A DNA stretch of 64,000 nucleotides from Roseibium limicola (GCF_017313085.1 NZ_JAFLNF010000008.1:1-64000); one strand, 5' to 3'; positions 53,929-64,000 are shown, counted from the first letter of the stretch. Notes: generated from the sequence alone by a model not told the origin. Made by a program: numbers and translations.

Positions 53929-55422
53929 TTAAAACAGCGATTTCCGGGTTCTGGAAACGGCCTCTCGCCACCCCTTGAGCAGCTTCTCCCGCTTATCCTG
54001 CAGCATCCCTGGAGCAAAGCGTTTCTGCAAGCGCCAGTGGGAGGAAAATTCTTCCATCCCCGGCCAGGCTCCGACGTGATGGCCTGCAAGCCAGGCAGCC
54101 CCTAGTGCCGTGGTCTCCAGAACTTCCGGACGGTCCACGGGAGCAGCCAGAATGTCGGAGAGAAACTGCATGGTCCAATCCGACGCCGTCATACCACCAT
54201 CAACCCGCAAGACGGTCTCACCGTCCGCAGCCCAGTCGGCCTGCATGGCGTCGATCAGATCCCGTGTCTGATAGCCAACACTCTCCAGCGCAGCCCTTGC
54301 AAAGTCCGACGGGCCGCTGTCGCGGGTCAGTCCGAAAACCGCGCCACGTGCGTCCGGATCCCAATGCGGCGCCCCCAACCCGACGAAGGCCGGCACGAGA
54401 TACAGCGGATCACGATCAGCGGCCTGTTCGGCCAGAGCCTGCGTGTCACTCGCCGCTCCAATCACTCCAAGCCCGTCACGCAACCATTGGACCGCAGCAC
54501 CCGCCACGAAGATCGAGCCTTCCAGAGCATAGGTCGTCTCACCGTTCAACCGATAGGCAATGGTGGTCAAAAGCCGATTGCTTGAGGCAACCGGTTCAGA
54601 GCCCGTGTTGAGCAGTGCAAAGCACCCGGTTCCGTATGTCGATTTTACCATGCCCGGCGCAAAACACGCCTGCCCCACGGTGGCAGCCTGCTGGTCGCCC
54701 GCAACACCACAAATGGGCAAGGGCGCGCCAAACAGGCTCTCGACACTGGTACCGAAGTCCGCAGCGCTGTCCAGCACCTCTGGCAGCAGGGACATTGGAA
54801 CGCCAAGCAATCCGCAGAGCTCTTCGTCCCAGCTGTTGCTGTGAATATTAAAGAGCAATGTTCGCGAGGCATTGGTGGCATCGGTGACGTGTCTCGCCCC
54901 CTTGGTGAGGTTCCAGATCAACCAACTGTCGACCGTGCCGAACGCCAGTTCTCCAGCGTCCGCGCGCGCCCGCGCGCCCTTCACATTGTCGAGGACCCAG
55001 GCAACTTTGGTACCGGAGAAATAAGGATCAAGCAGCAGCCCGGTCTTTTCCGACACCAGGGGCTCGCGCCCATCCTGACGAAGCTTCTCGCAAAAGGCCG
55101 CCGTGCGGCGATCCTGCCAGACAATGGCGTTGTAGACGGGCTCGCCGGTTTTACGGTCCCAAACCACAGCGGTTTCACGCTGGTTTGTAATGCCGATAGC
55201 TGAGATTTCGCTCGCTTCGAGGCTTGCGGCCTCTAACGCGGCACGACAGACCCGAAGCGTGCTTTGCCAGAGATCATCCGGCGCATGTTCCACCCAGCCG
55301 GAATGCGGAAAGTGCTGCGGAAACTCTTCCTGCCCGACACCGCAATTTTCCATATTCTTGTCGAATACGATTGCCCGGCTCGAGGTCGTCCCCTGATCGA
55401 TGGCTAGAATGAATCCCGCCAT
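53929..55422 (-). CDS. glpK: Glycerol kinase
   Basis: This 497-residue FGGY-family kinase phosphorylates glycerol with ATP to glycerol 3-phosphate. It starts [20 protein letters not shown] with the phosphate-binding loop, and has [37 protein letters not shown], and [20 protein letters not shown]. Length is typical. ATG 55422 follows GGGAGG; the frame extends 35 codons upstream without support. No glycerol transporter or glpD is adjacent. Confidence 0.96.
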   Translation of the reverse strand: MAGFILAIDQGTTSSRAIVFDKNMENCGVGQEEFPQHFPHSGWVEHAPDDLWQSTLRVCRAALEAASLEASEISAIGITNQRETAVVWDRKTGEPVYNAIVWQDRRTAAFCEKLRQDGREPLVSEKTGLLLDPYFSGTKVAWVLDNVKGARARADAGELAFGTVDSWLIWNLTKGARHVTDATNASRTLLFNIHSNSWDEELCGLLGVPMSLLPEVLDSAADFGTSVESLFGAPLPICGVAGDQQAATVGQACFAPGMVKSTYGTGCFALLNTGSEPVASSNRLLTTIAYRLNGETTYALEGSIFVAGAAVQWLRDGLGVIGAASDTQALAEQAADRDPLYLVPAFVGLGAPHWDPDARGAVFGLTRDSGPSDFARAALESVGYQTRDLIDAMQADWAADGETVLRVDGGMTASDWTMQFLSDILAAPVDRPEVLETTALGAAWLAGHHVGAWPGMEEFSSHWRLQKRFAPGMLQDKREKLLKGWREAVSRTRKSLF

Positions 55423-55670
55423 TGGTTCCTCCCAATCAATCTTGTTGTTCTTGAAGAAACCGGCGTCCTCTCCCGTGTCCGCCGGTTCCTGACCTCGTCT
55501 ATCTATGCGGCGACCAGGGCTGCCCACGCAAGAGCATCCTCAGGTCAACACCAAAACCTCATCGCACTGGCGCGTAGCCAACCAAAGCCCTGAAAGCCGC
55601 CACTCAATCCAGAAAAACGAAGCTATTACGAAACCAATCGAAATACAATTCTTTCGAATACGCATAAACG

Positions 55671-55694
55671 AAAGGCGACCCCGGGGTCGCCTTT
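55671..55694 (-). terminator. Perfect palindrome (AAAGGCGACCCC / GGGGTCGCCTTT) after the MscS gene
   Basis: A 24-base perfect palindrome 45 bases after the MscS stop. On the minus strand it ends CCTTTCGTTT, so it may terminate the mechanosensitive-channel transcript. Confidence 0.6.
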
Positions 55695-55738
55695 CACACT
55701 TCACTATCATCTTTTCAGACCGGACGAGGCTCAGACGC

Positions 55739-58141
55739 TCAATCCTCTGAGCCGTCGGGCATGTCCGTATCAGGCTTGCTTTGGGCGCCTGTTGGTGCCG
55801 CATCGCTCTCGCCCATGTCCACATCGTCATGCGCCTTGGCCATTTTCGAAGAGCTCTCGACCACAGCCGGCGGCATTCCTGAGTGATAAGTTACCTGCGG
55901 GAACGGGATCTCGATTCCCTGCTCGTCGAAGACCTCCTTCACGAACTCATTGTAGGCGCGTCCGGTGCTCCACTGATCGCCCGGCAACGTCTTGATCCGC
56001 GCCCGAATATTGACAGAGCTGTCGGCAAATTCCGTCACCCCGTGCATTTCCAGGTCCTCCAGGATCGAGACCCCAAGCTCACTCGCCTTCAAGCGGTTGA
56101 AGGCCTCTGTCATGGCTGCCTTTGCTTGCTTGATGTCCGTGTCGTAGGACACCCCGATTACGGCGACGTGGAAAGCAAAGTCCCGCATGAAATTGGAAAC
56201 GGTATCGACAGCAGAGAACGGCACAATGTGGGTAACCCCATCAAGATCGCGCAACCGCACCGACCGGACTGTCAGCCGTTCGACCACACCGGTGGTTCCG
56301 CCGACAGTCACCACATCGCCCTCGTTGATGGCATTTTCAATCTGGATAAAGGCTCCAGTGATGATGTCTTTCACCAGCGTTTGCGCACCGAACGAAATGG
56401 CCAGACCGACGACACCGGCACCAGCGATCAACGGCCCGATATCGACGCCGATTTCCGACAGGGACAAAAGCGTGCCCATCACCAGAATGATCACTGTAAA
56501 GGCATTGCGGAACAGCTGGAACAGCGTCCTCACCCGAGCCGTCACCACATAGCCGGAGTGTTCCCGCAGACGCAGATCGATCCAGGCCATCACCGCCAGC
56601 CAGATGCAGAAAGCGACGATCACCACCAGGAAGGCCGAGAAGTAACGCCCCAGGAAAAGCTGCCCGCCGGCGCTCGACACCCAGGAGATGAATGACACGA
56701 CACCCCAGATATCCAGCAGCAACAGGATGGTTACCAACGCCACCAGGAACCGGAAAATCTTGAGGATACGCGGCACGAAGGCATTGATCCTACCTTGCAG
56801 GGCGGGCAGCTTGACGCGAAGTTCCTCCGGCAAGCGAACCCCGCCGACAATTGCACGCGTTGCCACAGCCGAAAGCAGGAAACCGGCTGCAACGGTGACA
56901 AGCGTCAATCCTGTCGACTGAATGGCGATGGTGAAAGCATCAAGCGGACGCGACAGCCAGATGCCGAACACGGTCAGCACATAAAGCATTGCCAGCAGAT
57001 CCCAGATCCGCGCTACCCCATCCAGTGCCCGCGAGGCAATCTCGCTCGACATATTTTGCGCATAGGCTTTCATGCCGCGTCGCACCGGCCCGCGATTGCT
57101 GCGGATCAGACCGAGCAGATAGATCACCACGCCGAAGACCACGACGAACTTGACGGTATTTCCAACGACAAAGGACACGCCGACATTGGCAATCGGCACC
57201 GCCAGCATGACGCCATAGCCCAACCACAAAGTGACGGCGACGAGGCGACGGCTCCAATAGGTTGCCGTGCTGTCCTGGACAGGCAGCAAACGCAGCCCGG
57301 ACCGGGCCGGCGCAAAGATCAGGCGCAATCCAATAACGAACAGATGGGTCAAAAAGAACGCATTCAGAGCAAACGTCTGGAAATTGGTCAGCTCCGTGTT
57401 CAGCTCGAATTCGCGATAGAAGGCGACGGTCACACCTACGAGCGTTGCAAGCGCCAGAGTCAGCGCATCCAGAAGCGTCAGCGGCACCAGATACTTCAAG
57501 CGCCAGATAATCCCGCGCCCGACACCCTTGGGAGCGATCTTGCGATACAGCACCGCAACCAATCTTTGCAGAACCCAGAAACTGAGCGAAGCCGCCGCGA
57601 TGATTTGCACGACCTGCCACAACGCATCGGAGAACCGGCTCCAGCGCAGGGTTACGTCGCCCTGGGCAATCAGCAGAAAGCCGCGCATGAAGTGCTGAAC
57701 CCGACCGACAACAGTCCAGCCTTCATCCAGCATCAGCCGGGTATAGCTTCCCAGGACAACTGCCAGGGGCGGGTCACTATCATCGACATTTTCCGCTGCC
57801 GATGCAGTACCTGCTGCCCCCGCAGACTGGCTCTCAGCAGGAGGTGTATCGGTCTGCTCCGCTCCCTGAGGCGCTGTCTCGCCGTCCGACTTTCGCAACG
57901 CCTCGATCAAGGCCTGACGGCCCTGAGGGTCTTCCAGGAGCTTGATCAACGTCTGCGCCGCGTCCTGCGCGCCTGCCTCCATCGCCCCCTGTTCCTCGGA
58001 GTTTGCAGTGTCTTCATTTCCCGAAGAAGAAGACATAAGCCCCTGAAGCGGGATCATCTGTGCCTGGGAAGACGGAAGATTGACGAATAAAAACGCGCAA
58101 AGAAAAGCAGATAGGATGGGCAGCAGGCGTTTGGGAAGCAT
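55739..58141 (-). CDS. Large MscS-family mechanosensitive channel
   Basis: This 800-residue inner-membrane channel opens under membrane tension and protects against osmotic downshock. It has a signal peptide (ending SQA), an acidic N-terminal periplasmic region, about nine helices and a C-terminal MscS core with the pore helix and beta domain (GLAISFGAQTLVKDIITGAFI, then INEGDVVTVGGTTGVVERLTVRSVRL). The large N-terminal part is like MscK/YbiO-type channels. The C-terminal tail (about 50 residues, Asp/Ser/Pro-rich) is probably disordered. It stands alone between glpK and the aldehyde dehydrogenase. Confidence 0.93.
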   Translation of the reverse strand: MLPKRLLPILSAFLCAFLFVNLPSSQAQMIPLQGLMSSSSGNEDTANSEEQGAMEAGAQDAAQTLIKLLEDPQGRQALIEALRKSDGETAPQGAEQTDTPPAESQSAGAAGTASAAENVDDSDPPLAVVLGSYTRLMLDEGWTVVGRVQHFMRGFLLIAQGDVTLRWSRFSDALWQVVQIIAAASLSFWVLQRLVAVLYRKIAPKGVGRGIIWRLKYLVPLTLLDALTLALATLVGVTVAFYREFELNTELTNFQTFALNAFFLTHLFVIGLRLIFAPARSGLRLLPVQDSTATYWSRRLVAVTLWLGYGVMLAVPIANVGVSFVVGNTVKFVVVFGVVIYLLGLIRSNRGPVRRGMKAYAQNMSSEIASRALDGVARIWDLLAMLYVLTVFGIWLSRPLDAFTIAIQSTGLTLVTVAAGFLLSAVATRAIVGGVRLPEELRVKLPALQGRINAFVPRILKIFRFLVALVTILLLLDIWGVVSFISWVSSAGGQLFLGRYFSAFLVVIVAFCIWLAVMAWIDLRLREHSGYVVTARVRTLFQLFRNAFTVIILVMGTLLSLSEIGVDIGPLIAGAGVVGLAISFGAQTLVKDIITGAFIQIENAINEGDVVTVGGTTGVVERLTVRSVRLRDLDGVTHIVPFSAVDTVSNFMRDFAFHVAVIGVSYDTDIKQAKAAMTEAFNRLKASELGVSILEDLEMHGVTEFADSSVNIRARIKTLPGDQWSTGRAYNEFVKEVFDEQGIEIPFPQVTYHSGMPPAVVESSSKMAKAHDDVDMGESDAAPTGAQSKPDTDMPDGSED

Positions 58142-58264
58142 CCGGGGGTCCCTGATCGGTCTGGTCTTTTAAAGGTTGGGCTGAAGTTGTGCAAAACAGC
58201 CCGGGATGGAACGCATCACTCCATGGACCGGTTCCTTCCATCAGAGGACTTTAAAGCCTCGATA

Positions 58265-58298
58265 CAAAAAAGGAAGGCGGTCAGAGACCGCCTTCCTT
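58265..58298 (-). terminator. Rho-independent terminator of the aldehyde dehydrogenase gene
   Basis: AAGGAAGGCGGTC pairs perfectly with GACCGCCTTCCTT; on the minus strand TTTTTT follows. It starts 19 bases beyond the stop codon. Confidence 0.85.
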
Positions 58299-58316
58299 CA
58301 CTCAGCTTCTCAAATC

Positions 58317-59876
58317 TCAGGCGTGCTTGCCGTTGTCCAGAACCGGGGTCTTGACCCCGTCCTTCACGGCGTCCGGCAGCATGTCCTGCATGAAGTTTTG
58401 ATAGGAAACCGGGCGCAGGAAACGCTCGATTGCCTTTGTGCCGACAGACGTTGACCGCACATCCGTCGAGGCCGGGTAAGGACCACCGTGCATCATTGCA
58501 TGGCTGACTTCCACGCCGGTCGGATAGGCGTTGCGGATCAGTCGCCCCGCCTTGCGCTCGACGATTGGCAGCAGCGGCTGCACGGCACCAAGATCTTCAT
58601 CGTCCATGATGAAAGTGGCGGTCAGCTGACCTTCGAGAGTTGCAGCGACCTTGGCCACTTCAGCTTCATTGGCACATTTCACCACGACCGCCGCCGGGCC
58701 AAAAACCTCGTCATGCAAGTCCGGGTTCTGCAGATAGACAGCCGCAGTGGTTTCAAACACCACCGGTGCCACGTCACAGTCGCCAGCATCCGTGCCGGCA
58801 ACCTTCACGTCGACCTTGCCGGACGCCTTGCGCTCCGCCACTGCCGATCGATAGGCCTTGGCGATACCGGCGGTCAGCATGGTTTGGGCAGGAACGCTGC
58901 CGAGTGCTTCACAAGCCGCAGCGACGAATTCGGAAACGCCCTTGCCGTCGCGAACGACGACCAGGCCCGGATTGGTGCAGAACTGGCCAACGCCCATGGT
59001 CAGCGACTGGGCCCAGCCCTTGCCGATTTCCTCGGCACGACTGGCAAGTGCTGCCGGCATCAGGAACGTCGGATTGACGGAGCCCAACTCACCATAGAAC
59101 GGAATCGGCTCGGGACGCGAAACCGCGAGGTCATACAGCGCGCGACCGCCACGCAGCGAACCGGTAAAGCCGACAGCCTTGATCAGCGGATGTTTCACCA
59201 GAGCAGATCCGGACGCGATACTGGCGCCCTGAACGAGACCGAAGGTGCCCGTTGGCATACCGGTCTTCTCGATCGCAGCGCGAATGGCATCGGCAACGAT
59301 TTCCGCGGTGCCGGCATGGGCCGGATGCCCCTTGACGATCACTGGGCAACCTGCTGCCAGCGCCGATGCGGTATCGCCACCGGCTGTCGAGAAGGCGAGC
59401 GGGAAGTTGGACGCCCCGAACACGCCGACCGGCCCGATGGCCCGCAGTGTAAGGCGCAGGTCAGGGCGCGGCAGCGGCTGGCGGTCCGGCATTGCACGAT
59501 CGATGCGCGCATCGAAACAGGTGCCTTCTTCGATCCAGTCCGCGAACATCCGCAGCTGGCCGGTCGTCCGGCCGCGCTCACCGTTTAGGCGAGCTTCCGG
59601 CAGCGCCGTTTCCTGCGAGCCGGTTTCGGTCAGCTGAGCGCCACGCGCTTCGATTTCATCGGCAATAGCGCGCAGGAACGCAGCGCGCTCGCCTGCACTC
59701 TTGCTGCTGTAAGCAACGAAGTCACGCTCCGCCGCTTCTGCTGCCTTGGCAACGGTTGCTTCGTCTGCATCAAAAACAGCTTGTTGAAGTACCTGACCGG
59801 TTGCAGGTGCGACTGTCTGGAACGTCGTTCCACCTTCAACCCATGCGCCATCGATCAAATGTTTTCCGGTTAACAT
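58317..59876 (-). CDS. NAD(P)+-dependent aldehyde dehydrogenase, 2-oxoglutarate semialdehyde type
   Basis: This 519-residue enzyme fits the family that oxidises 2,5-dioxopentanoate (2-oxoglutarate semialdehyde) to 2-oxoglutarate. Catalytic Cys is in GQFCTNPG, the general-base Glu in GELGSVNP, and the cofactor motif is GFTGSLRGGRAL. The reaction is the last step of hydroxyproline, sugar-acid and glucarate degradation. It may complete the pathway begun at 42252-44542, although it is 14 kb away. ATG 59876 with GAGG is chosen; a GTG lies one codon upstream. Confidence 0.88.
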   Translation of the reverse strand: MLTGKHLIDGAWVEGGTTFQTVAPATGQVLQQAVFDADEATVAKAAEAAERDFVAYSSKSAGERAAFLRAIADEIEARGAQLTETGSQETALPEARLNGERGRTTGQLRMFADWIEEGTCFDARIDRAMPDRQPLPRPDLRLTLRAIGPVGVFGASNFPLAFSTAGGDTASALAAGCPVIVKGHPAHAGTAEIVADAIRAAIEKTGMPTGTFGLVQGASIASGSALVKHPLIKAVGFTGSLRGGRALYDLAVSRPEPIPFYGELGSVNPTFLMPAALASRAEEIGKGWAQSLTMGVGQFCTNPGLVVVRDGKGVSEFVAAACEALGSVPAQTMLTAGIAKAYRSAVAERKASGKVDVKVAGTDAGDCDVAPVVFETTAAVYLQNPDLHDEVFGPAAVVVKCANEAEVAKVAATLEGQLTATFIMDDEDLGAVQPLLPIVERKAGRLIRNAYPTGVEVSHAMMHGGPYPASTDVRSTSVGTKAIERFLRPVSYQNFMQDMLPDAVKDGVKTPVLDNGKHA

Positions 59877-60105
59877 CACGTACCTCGTTATTTTTTAAAA
59901 GTACCAACGGAGTGCCGGGCACACGCTCGTAAACGCGACCAGAAACTGCCTGCTGGAGGTTCCCTAGGGAGTTCCATGTGTGCCAGCAGATTGCAAGGGT
60001 TCTGACGACCGAACTTGGCAGAAATGCGAGTAACTTTCCTTTTATTTTGACAGTTTATATTGAGGATGACGAAGTGCTCGTGGAAATCGCTTTTTGGAAT
60101 TTTCG

Positions 60106-61221
60106 ATGCTGACTTCCTTGAAAAAATTGAACAAAAGCGCCTCCAAGGAAGTCTGGGGGTCAGTCTTACTCGATGTTTCCGACATTCTGCTGCAGCGAAA
60201 ATCCGATGTCTCAGACCGAGAAAAAGACTTTTTCTGCGAGATAGCACTGCTTCTGTATTCCCGCAGCGCGCCCACAGATCAGCTCAAGCTCTCGCGCAAA
60301 CTCGCCCAGTATGCCGGCACTCCGGTTCCACTGGCAAAACACCTGGCCCATGAACCCATCATCATCGCCCAACCGATTCTGGAGCACTCACCGGTTCTGG
60401 ATGAGCATATGCTCATGGACCTGGCCGAGACCATGAGTGAGCCTTACCTTCAGTTTCTGGCCCGACGTCGGGATCTTGGCACGCCCGTCAGCGACATTCT
60501 GGTATCTCGTGGTCGGCAAACAGTTCGACGCCTCCTCGCCGGAAATCGCCACATCCGCTTGTCACGTGACACCATCAAGACTCTGATCAAATATGCCCTC
60601 AGCGACGCCGTTCTGCGCGAGGACCTCACTTTGCGTGGCGATCTGCCGCCAGCAAGCTGCAAGCAGCTGCTGCCATACGTCAGCCCCACCGCCCGAGAGC
60701 GTCTGGAAGGCATGATCACCGGTGCCATGAACGCGGAAGATCTGGAATCTGTGGCCCGCCTGCGAGACCTGCGGCGCGATCATGGCAGCAAACTTGACAT
60801 CCATGACATCACGTTGTTGTGGAGCTTTGCCGAGCGCAACCGGATAGGTCTCGACGATCTCATCCTCGTCATGTTGATGGACAACCGCCTGAACAGTGTG
60901 GCCGAACTGCTTGCCTATCTGAGCAAGGCCGGTCAGCGGGACGTTCGCGATGCCATCTTCCGCGGCAACATGGCCCTGGTGATCGAGGTGGCCAAAGCGC
61001 TGAAGCTCAAGCAATCGACTTTCAATGCAATCGCAAGGGCGCGCGGCACCAGCCTGCGCATTCCCATGTCTCAGGCTGAAAGATGGATCGATGCCTACGC
61101 GGACCTTTTGGCGTCAGACCCCGTCTCGCCAGATGCAGCGGACGACGTCAGCTTTTCAGCAAGACGGCCAATGAAGCGAAAGCGCCAGCGCGGCCCGGAC
61201 CGCAAGATCAGCTCACTCTGA
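60106..61221 (+). CDS. DUF2336-family protein
   Basis: This 371-residue alphaproteobacterial protein is largely helical, with repeated Leu-rich segments (LKKLNKSASKEVWGSVLLDVSD, then VLDEHMLMDLAETMSEPYLQFLARR) and a basic C-terminus (RRPMKRKRQRGPDRK). The biochemical role of the family is not established. ATG 60106 is the likely start; TTG 60094 is in frame. It is divergent from the aldehyde dehydrogenase and 15 bases from the convergent PqiA-like gene. Confidence 0.75.
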   Translation: MLTSLKKLNKSASKEVWGSVLLDVSDILLQRKSDVSDREKDFFCEIALLLYSRSAPTDQLKLSRKLAQYAGTPVPLAKHLAHEPIIIAQPILEHSPVLDEHMLMDLAETMSEPYLQFLARRRDLGTPVSDILVSRGRQTVRRLLAGNRHIRLSRDTIKTLIKYALSDAVLREDLTLRGDLPPASCKQLLPYVSPTARERLEGMITGAMNAEDLESVARLRDLRRDHGSKLDIHDITLLWSFAERNRIGLDDLILVMLMDNRLNSVAELLAYLSKAGQRDVRDAIFRGNMALVIEVAKALKLKQSTFNAIARARGTSLRIPMSQAERWIDAYADLLASDPVSPDAADDVSFSARRPMKRKRQRGPDRKISSL

Positions 61222-61235
61222 GACATCCCGTGGGC

Positions 61236-61667
61236 TCACTTTCGGCATAGATGCGCCGCTAGGGCAGTCGCAACGGCCGCAGCGGCGTAAAACCACAAGC
61301 CGGGCAAAACATTCGCCGCCGCCAGCCCCGACGTTTTGGCAGCAAACACCACCAGTGCGACCAGCATCACATCAAGCATCGACCACTTGCCGACAACGGA
61401 AAGAACAGCCAACGAGCGGCTTCCTCGCCCCGACAGCACCGCCAGATGCAAAACCAGTAGTTTTAGTCCGGGCAGGCCAAGCGAGAACAGCGCAACAACT
61501 CCGGCCAAGACAAATTCCTGCCCTTGCCAAAGCCCCGCAATCATCTCGATCAGCGACGGTCGATCTTCCAGAAAATAAAGCCGCTCGAACCTGAGGAGTG
61601 GCTGCGTGATCCCCAAAGCAAACGAGAACACGGCCATCGGCAACAGGGCGGACAGAAGAAAACGCAT
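61236..61667 (-). CDS. Small PqiA-like membrane protein (single domain)
   Basis: This 143-residue protein has four hydrophobic helices and the PqiA/LetA signature KWSMLDVMLVALVVFAAK. Full PqiA/LetA proteins have two such domains and act in lipid transport between membranes with an MCE-protein partner. Only one domain is present here and no MCE gene is adjacent. Confidence 0.78.
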   Translation of the reverse strand: MRFLLSALLPMAVFSFALGITQPLLRFERLYFLEDRPSLIEMIAGLWQGQEFVLAGVVALFSLGLPGLKLLVLHLAVLSGRGSRSLAVLSVVGKWSMLDVMLVALVVFAAKTSGLAAANVLPGLWFYAAAAVATALAAHLCRK

Positions 61668-61955
61668 TAGCCAGTCGGGCCTTTCAACAGCTAGTCAAAC
61701 CAGCAAGAAAAGCCAAACTAGCACACAGCTGCCGACAGCACAGTCCCGCCTAGCCAGGCCCAAAAAAACCTGGAGGAAAAAGCGTCTCAATACTCAAGAA
61801 AGGTGCGGAGGTTACAGGAGACCGGCAGCCAGAAAGACTGCTCATCCCAACCGAAACGTTCCAGAATCGGCTTTTGGAAAGCCATCGCAACGTCCGGTAA
61901 AATACAAAAAGTCAGCTTAGGGGAACTGGAAGGTCCCAGGTTGAGTCCTTCCAGA
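61668..61955. other. Intergenic stretch between PqiA-like and fliJ genes
   Basis: About 290 bases, AT-richer than neighbours. I see no ORF, tRNA or clear palindrome with a function. A long-range GCTAGT/ACTAGC pairing near 61690-61722 may be chance. Confidence 0.4.
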
Positions 61956-62366
61956 TTATTTCAGTGCATGAGCCCTGCCGGCAATTTCGTCCAGCTGCTC
62001 CTGCTCAGCGACTTCCTGAGCCGTGCGCTCACGCTGCTGATCACGCTCTTCCAGCTGTTCGAACTTCTTCAGCTCTTCAATCGCTTCATTCAGCTCGTCC
62101 CGGGCACGCTCCTGCTGATCATGCAGCTCGTGCGCCGAATTTTTCAGATTATCGCGTCGGGTCGCCGCAGCCTTGGCAAAGGTTGGGTAGGCAAAATGCC
62201 CCACGTCGGTGATCCCGACACGTTCCTGTTCGCTTTTGATCTGATCGTCCAGCTCGTCGGCCATGCGGTTGAATTCCGCAATCATCGATTCAATCTGACC
62301 GAGCTGGCGTCGTTTGTCATCGACCTGAAAACGCTTCAGGCGGATGAGACTCTCACGGGTTTTCAT
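61956..62366 (-). CDS. fliJ: Flagellar export chaperone FliJ
   Basis: This 136-residue protein is almost entirely charged coiled coil (RLKRFQVDDKRRQLGQIESMIAEF at the start, FAKAAATRRDNLKNSAHELHDQ in the middle) and fits FliJ, which helps the FliI ATPase ring drive the flagellar type III export apparatus. The downstream position from fliI, with a 28-base gap, is the usual fliI-fliJ order. Confidence 0.88.
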   Translation of the reverse strand: MKTRESLIRLKRFQVDDKRRQLGQIESMIAEFNRMADELDDQIKSEQERVGITDVGHFAYPTFAKAAATRRDNLKNSAHELHDQQERARDELNEAIEELKKFEQLEERDQQRERTAQEVAEQEQLDEIAGRAHALK

Positions 62367-62394
62367 AACTCAATACTCCCCTTGCAAAGTCACC

Positions 62395-63720
62395 TTAACC
62401 CGGAGTCATTTCCAAAAGGTTGGCAAGTTGAGAATAACCGTTCTCAAGTGATGTGGAATCGTCCTTTCCCTGTGTCAAAAACGCTTCCAGCGGCTCGTGC
62501 CTGTGGATCGCTTCATCAACAGTCGGATCAGAGCCCTTCCGATAGGCCCCAAGCCGGATCAGCTCTTCCATATCCGAGAACGTCGCCATCAGTTGCCGTG
62601 CCTTTCTCAGCACCGGAAGCTGATCGTCAGGCACACAGCGCGGCATGGTGCGAGACACCGACTTGAGCACGTTGATAGCGGGATAGCGACCACGTTCTGC
62701 GATTGCCCGCTCCATCACCACGTGGCCATCCAGGATTCCACGTACGGCATCGGCAACAGGCTCGTTGTGATTGTCACCTTCCACCAGCACGGTGAAAAGA
62801 CCCGTGATCGTCCCCTTGCCAACTTTGCCTGGACCTGCGCGCTCCAGCAGACGCGGCAGCTCGGTGAAAACGGTCGGCGTATAGCCCTTGGAGGTCGGCG
62901 GCTCACCGACGGACAGACCGATCTCCCGCTGCGCCATCGCAAATCGCGTGATCGAATCCATCATGCAGAGAACACTCTGCCCTTCATCGCGAAAATGTTC
63001 AGCAACCGTCATGGACAGATAGGCAGCCTGGCGCCGCATCAGCACACTCTCATCAGACGTTGCAACGACAACAACCGAGCGTGCCAGCCCTTCTTCACCC
63101 AAATCGTCTTCGATGAATTCCTGGACCTCGCGGCCACGTTCGCCAATCAGACCGATTACGGAGACATCGCAATCCGTATTGCGTGCCAGCATCGACATCA
63201 AAACGGACTTACCCACACCTGATCCAGCGAAGATCCCCATGCGCTGCCCCTGGCAGCAGGTCACGAAAGTGTTAAGCGCTCGCACGCCGAGATCGAGCGG
63301 ACCGCCCACGCGCGCCCGTTCAGAGGCCGCAGGAGGGTTACTTCTCAATTTGCGAGGCGTTCCGCCACCGGGAAGGTCTCCTTTACCATCGATGGGTTCC
63401 CCAAGGGCATTGATAACCCGCCCTAGCCAGCCATTTGCGGGATGAACGACGCTCTCACGAGCGGTGATCACTGCCTTGCAGCCCATACGTACACCCTCCA
63501 GCCCCGAAAACGGCATACACAGGCATTTTTCGTTACGGAAACCCACGACTTCAGCCGGAACCGGCAAGTTTCCTTCCCCGCTGTCGATCATCAATCTGGA
63601 GCCAACGCTCATCTCGTGGATCGGCCCGGCGATTTCAACAAGGAGCCCCTGCACGGCGACCACTCGGCCGTAAATTTCGGTCGCCATCAACGAATCAATT
63701 TCGGCAAAAAGCGACTTCAA
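62395..63720 (-). CDS. fliI: Flagellum-specific ATPase FliI
   Basis: This 441-residue ATPase powers or assists export of flagellar proteins. Walker A GSGVGKS and the family motifs [41 protein letters not shown] and [24 protein letters not shown] are present. The N-terminal beta domain is complete. The start appears to be TTG 63720, 7 bases after AAAGGA; the first in-frame ATG (63687) would also be possible. It is first of the fliI-fliJ unit. Confidence 0.95.
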   Translation of the reverse strand: MKSLFAEIDSLMATEIYGRVVAVQGLLVEIAGPIHEMSVGSRLMIDSGEGNLPVPAEVVGFRNEKCLCMPFSGLEGVRMGCKAVITARESVVHPANGWLGRVINALGEPIDGKGDLPGGGTPRKLRSNPPAASERARVGGPLDLGVRALNTFVTCCQGQRMGIFAGSGVGKSVLMSMLARNTDCDVSVIGLIGERGREVQEFIEDDLGEEGLARSVVVVATSDESVLMRRQAAYLSMTVAEHFRDEGQSVLCMMDSITRFAMAQREIGLSVGEPPTSKGYTPTVFTELPRLLERAGPGKVGKGTITGLFTVLVEGDNHNEPVADAVRGILDGHVVMERAIAERGRYPAINVLKSVSRTMPRCVPDDQLPVLRKARQLMATFSDMEELIRLGAYRKGSDPTVDEAIHRHEPLEAFLTQGKDDSTSLENGYSQLANLLEMTPG

Positions 63721-63986
63721 ATTAAATTCCTTTCGAAAGATCGGCCGTTTGGTAACCTATCGTTTACATCTCTGCTTAATCTTAATGAAGGGATCGTTGA
63801 CAGGCGAGAGCCATTTGAAGGTCGATAACGGCTTTTTGGAAACGAATCTGAAGGGAGTCACTTAGGGTGGCTTTTTAATGTACCACTTTAAGCTCGAAAC
63901 TAGGCAATATTTGCCTGCTTTTCAGAGACTTAGAGATTGTGCACAGATTCGTTAACTCAGAGCTTGCCGCTACGAATTAGATTTTG

Positions 63987-63994
63987 TTAACCAT
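63987..63994. promoter_or_regulatory. Possible CtrA half-site TTAACCAT near fliI
   Basis: TTAACCAT matches the half-site of CtrA, which controls flagellar genes in many alphaproteobacteria. It is about 270 bases from the fliI start and could belong to a gene outside the window. The region 63721-64000 contains no credible ORF. Confidence 0.3.
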
Positions 63995-64000
63995 AACTCT

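Noticed and set aside
56795-58090. 431-codon plus-strand open frame opposite the MscS gene
   Set aside because: Composition (Gln/Arg/His-rich) and lack of domains mark it as an antisense shadow of the conserved channel gene.

Overview
The window looks like chromosome of a free-living, flagellated, GC-rich alphaproteobacterium. The gene content (fliI/fliJ, DUF2336 protein, dppABCDF, osmoprotectant and hydroxyproline uptake/catabolism, RTX-type surface proteins, a LuxR solo) fits a marine Stappiaceae/Rhodobacterales-like organism such as Roseibium/Labrenzia. That placement is inference; no rRNA or other marker is present. No tRNA, rRNA, CRISPR array or transposase was seen.

Layout. (1) 1-7.9 kb: a giant cadherin-like repeat adhesin runs off the left edge on the minus strand, divergent from a type I secretion operon of two different ABC proteins and one HlyD adaptor. 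Both ABC nucleotide-binding domains have lost key catalytic residues, the most unusual feature here. (2) 7.9-11 kb: glycine-betaine/proline-type ABC importer. (3) 11.4-17.2 kb: small metabolic genes (VOC protein, 2-hydroxyacid dehydrogenase, TIM-barrel isomerase, RidA-like protein), a TetR regulator with three matching operator palindromes, an orphan phnM, and a zinc alcohol dehydrogenase. (4) 17.5-22 kb: an S-layer/RTX-like secreted protein, then gnd. (5) 22.2-27.2 kb: Fbp-type ABC importer with its ATPase on the opposite strand, plus a LysR regulator with a clear palindrome. (6) 27.4-35.4 kb: a 41-codon ORF with terminator, a membrane protein, a PhnD-like protein coupled to a fatty acid desaturase, Tex, and a Cache-HAMP-GGDEF-EAL protein. 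(7) 35.6-37.8 kb: a fasciclin protein facing a SigK-like sigma factor and RskA-like anti-sigma factor. (8) 37.9-42.1 kb: RecD-like helicase, siderophore-interacting protein, LuxR solo, a possible small RNA, and a secreted SH3b-MliC protein. (9) 42.2-45.4 kb: hydroxyproline epimerase, D-amino acid oxidase and GntR regulator. (10) 45.5-47.5 kb: arsR-arsC-acr3 with a perfect operator. (11) 47.6-55.4 kb: a coiled-coil membrane protein, the dipeptide importer dppABCDF, and glpK. (12) 55.7-61.7 kb: large MscS channel, ketoglutaric-semialdehyde-type dehydrogenase, DUF2336 protein, single-domain PqiA. (13) 62-63.7 kb: fliJ and fliI.

The genes work mainly as separate modules: nutrient and osmolyte uptake (four ABC systems), surface or adhesive structures, and stress/metal response. 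Many starts were moved inward from the longest open frame to a start with a Shine-Dalgarno sequence (SD); GTG or TTG starts are proposed for gnd, the desaturase, the LuxR gene, acr3, the sigma factor, the PhnD-like gene and fliI.
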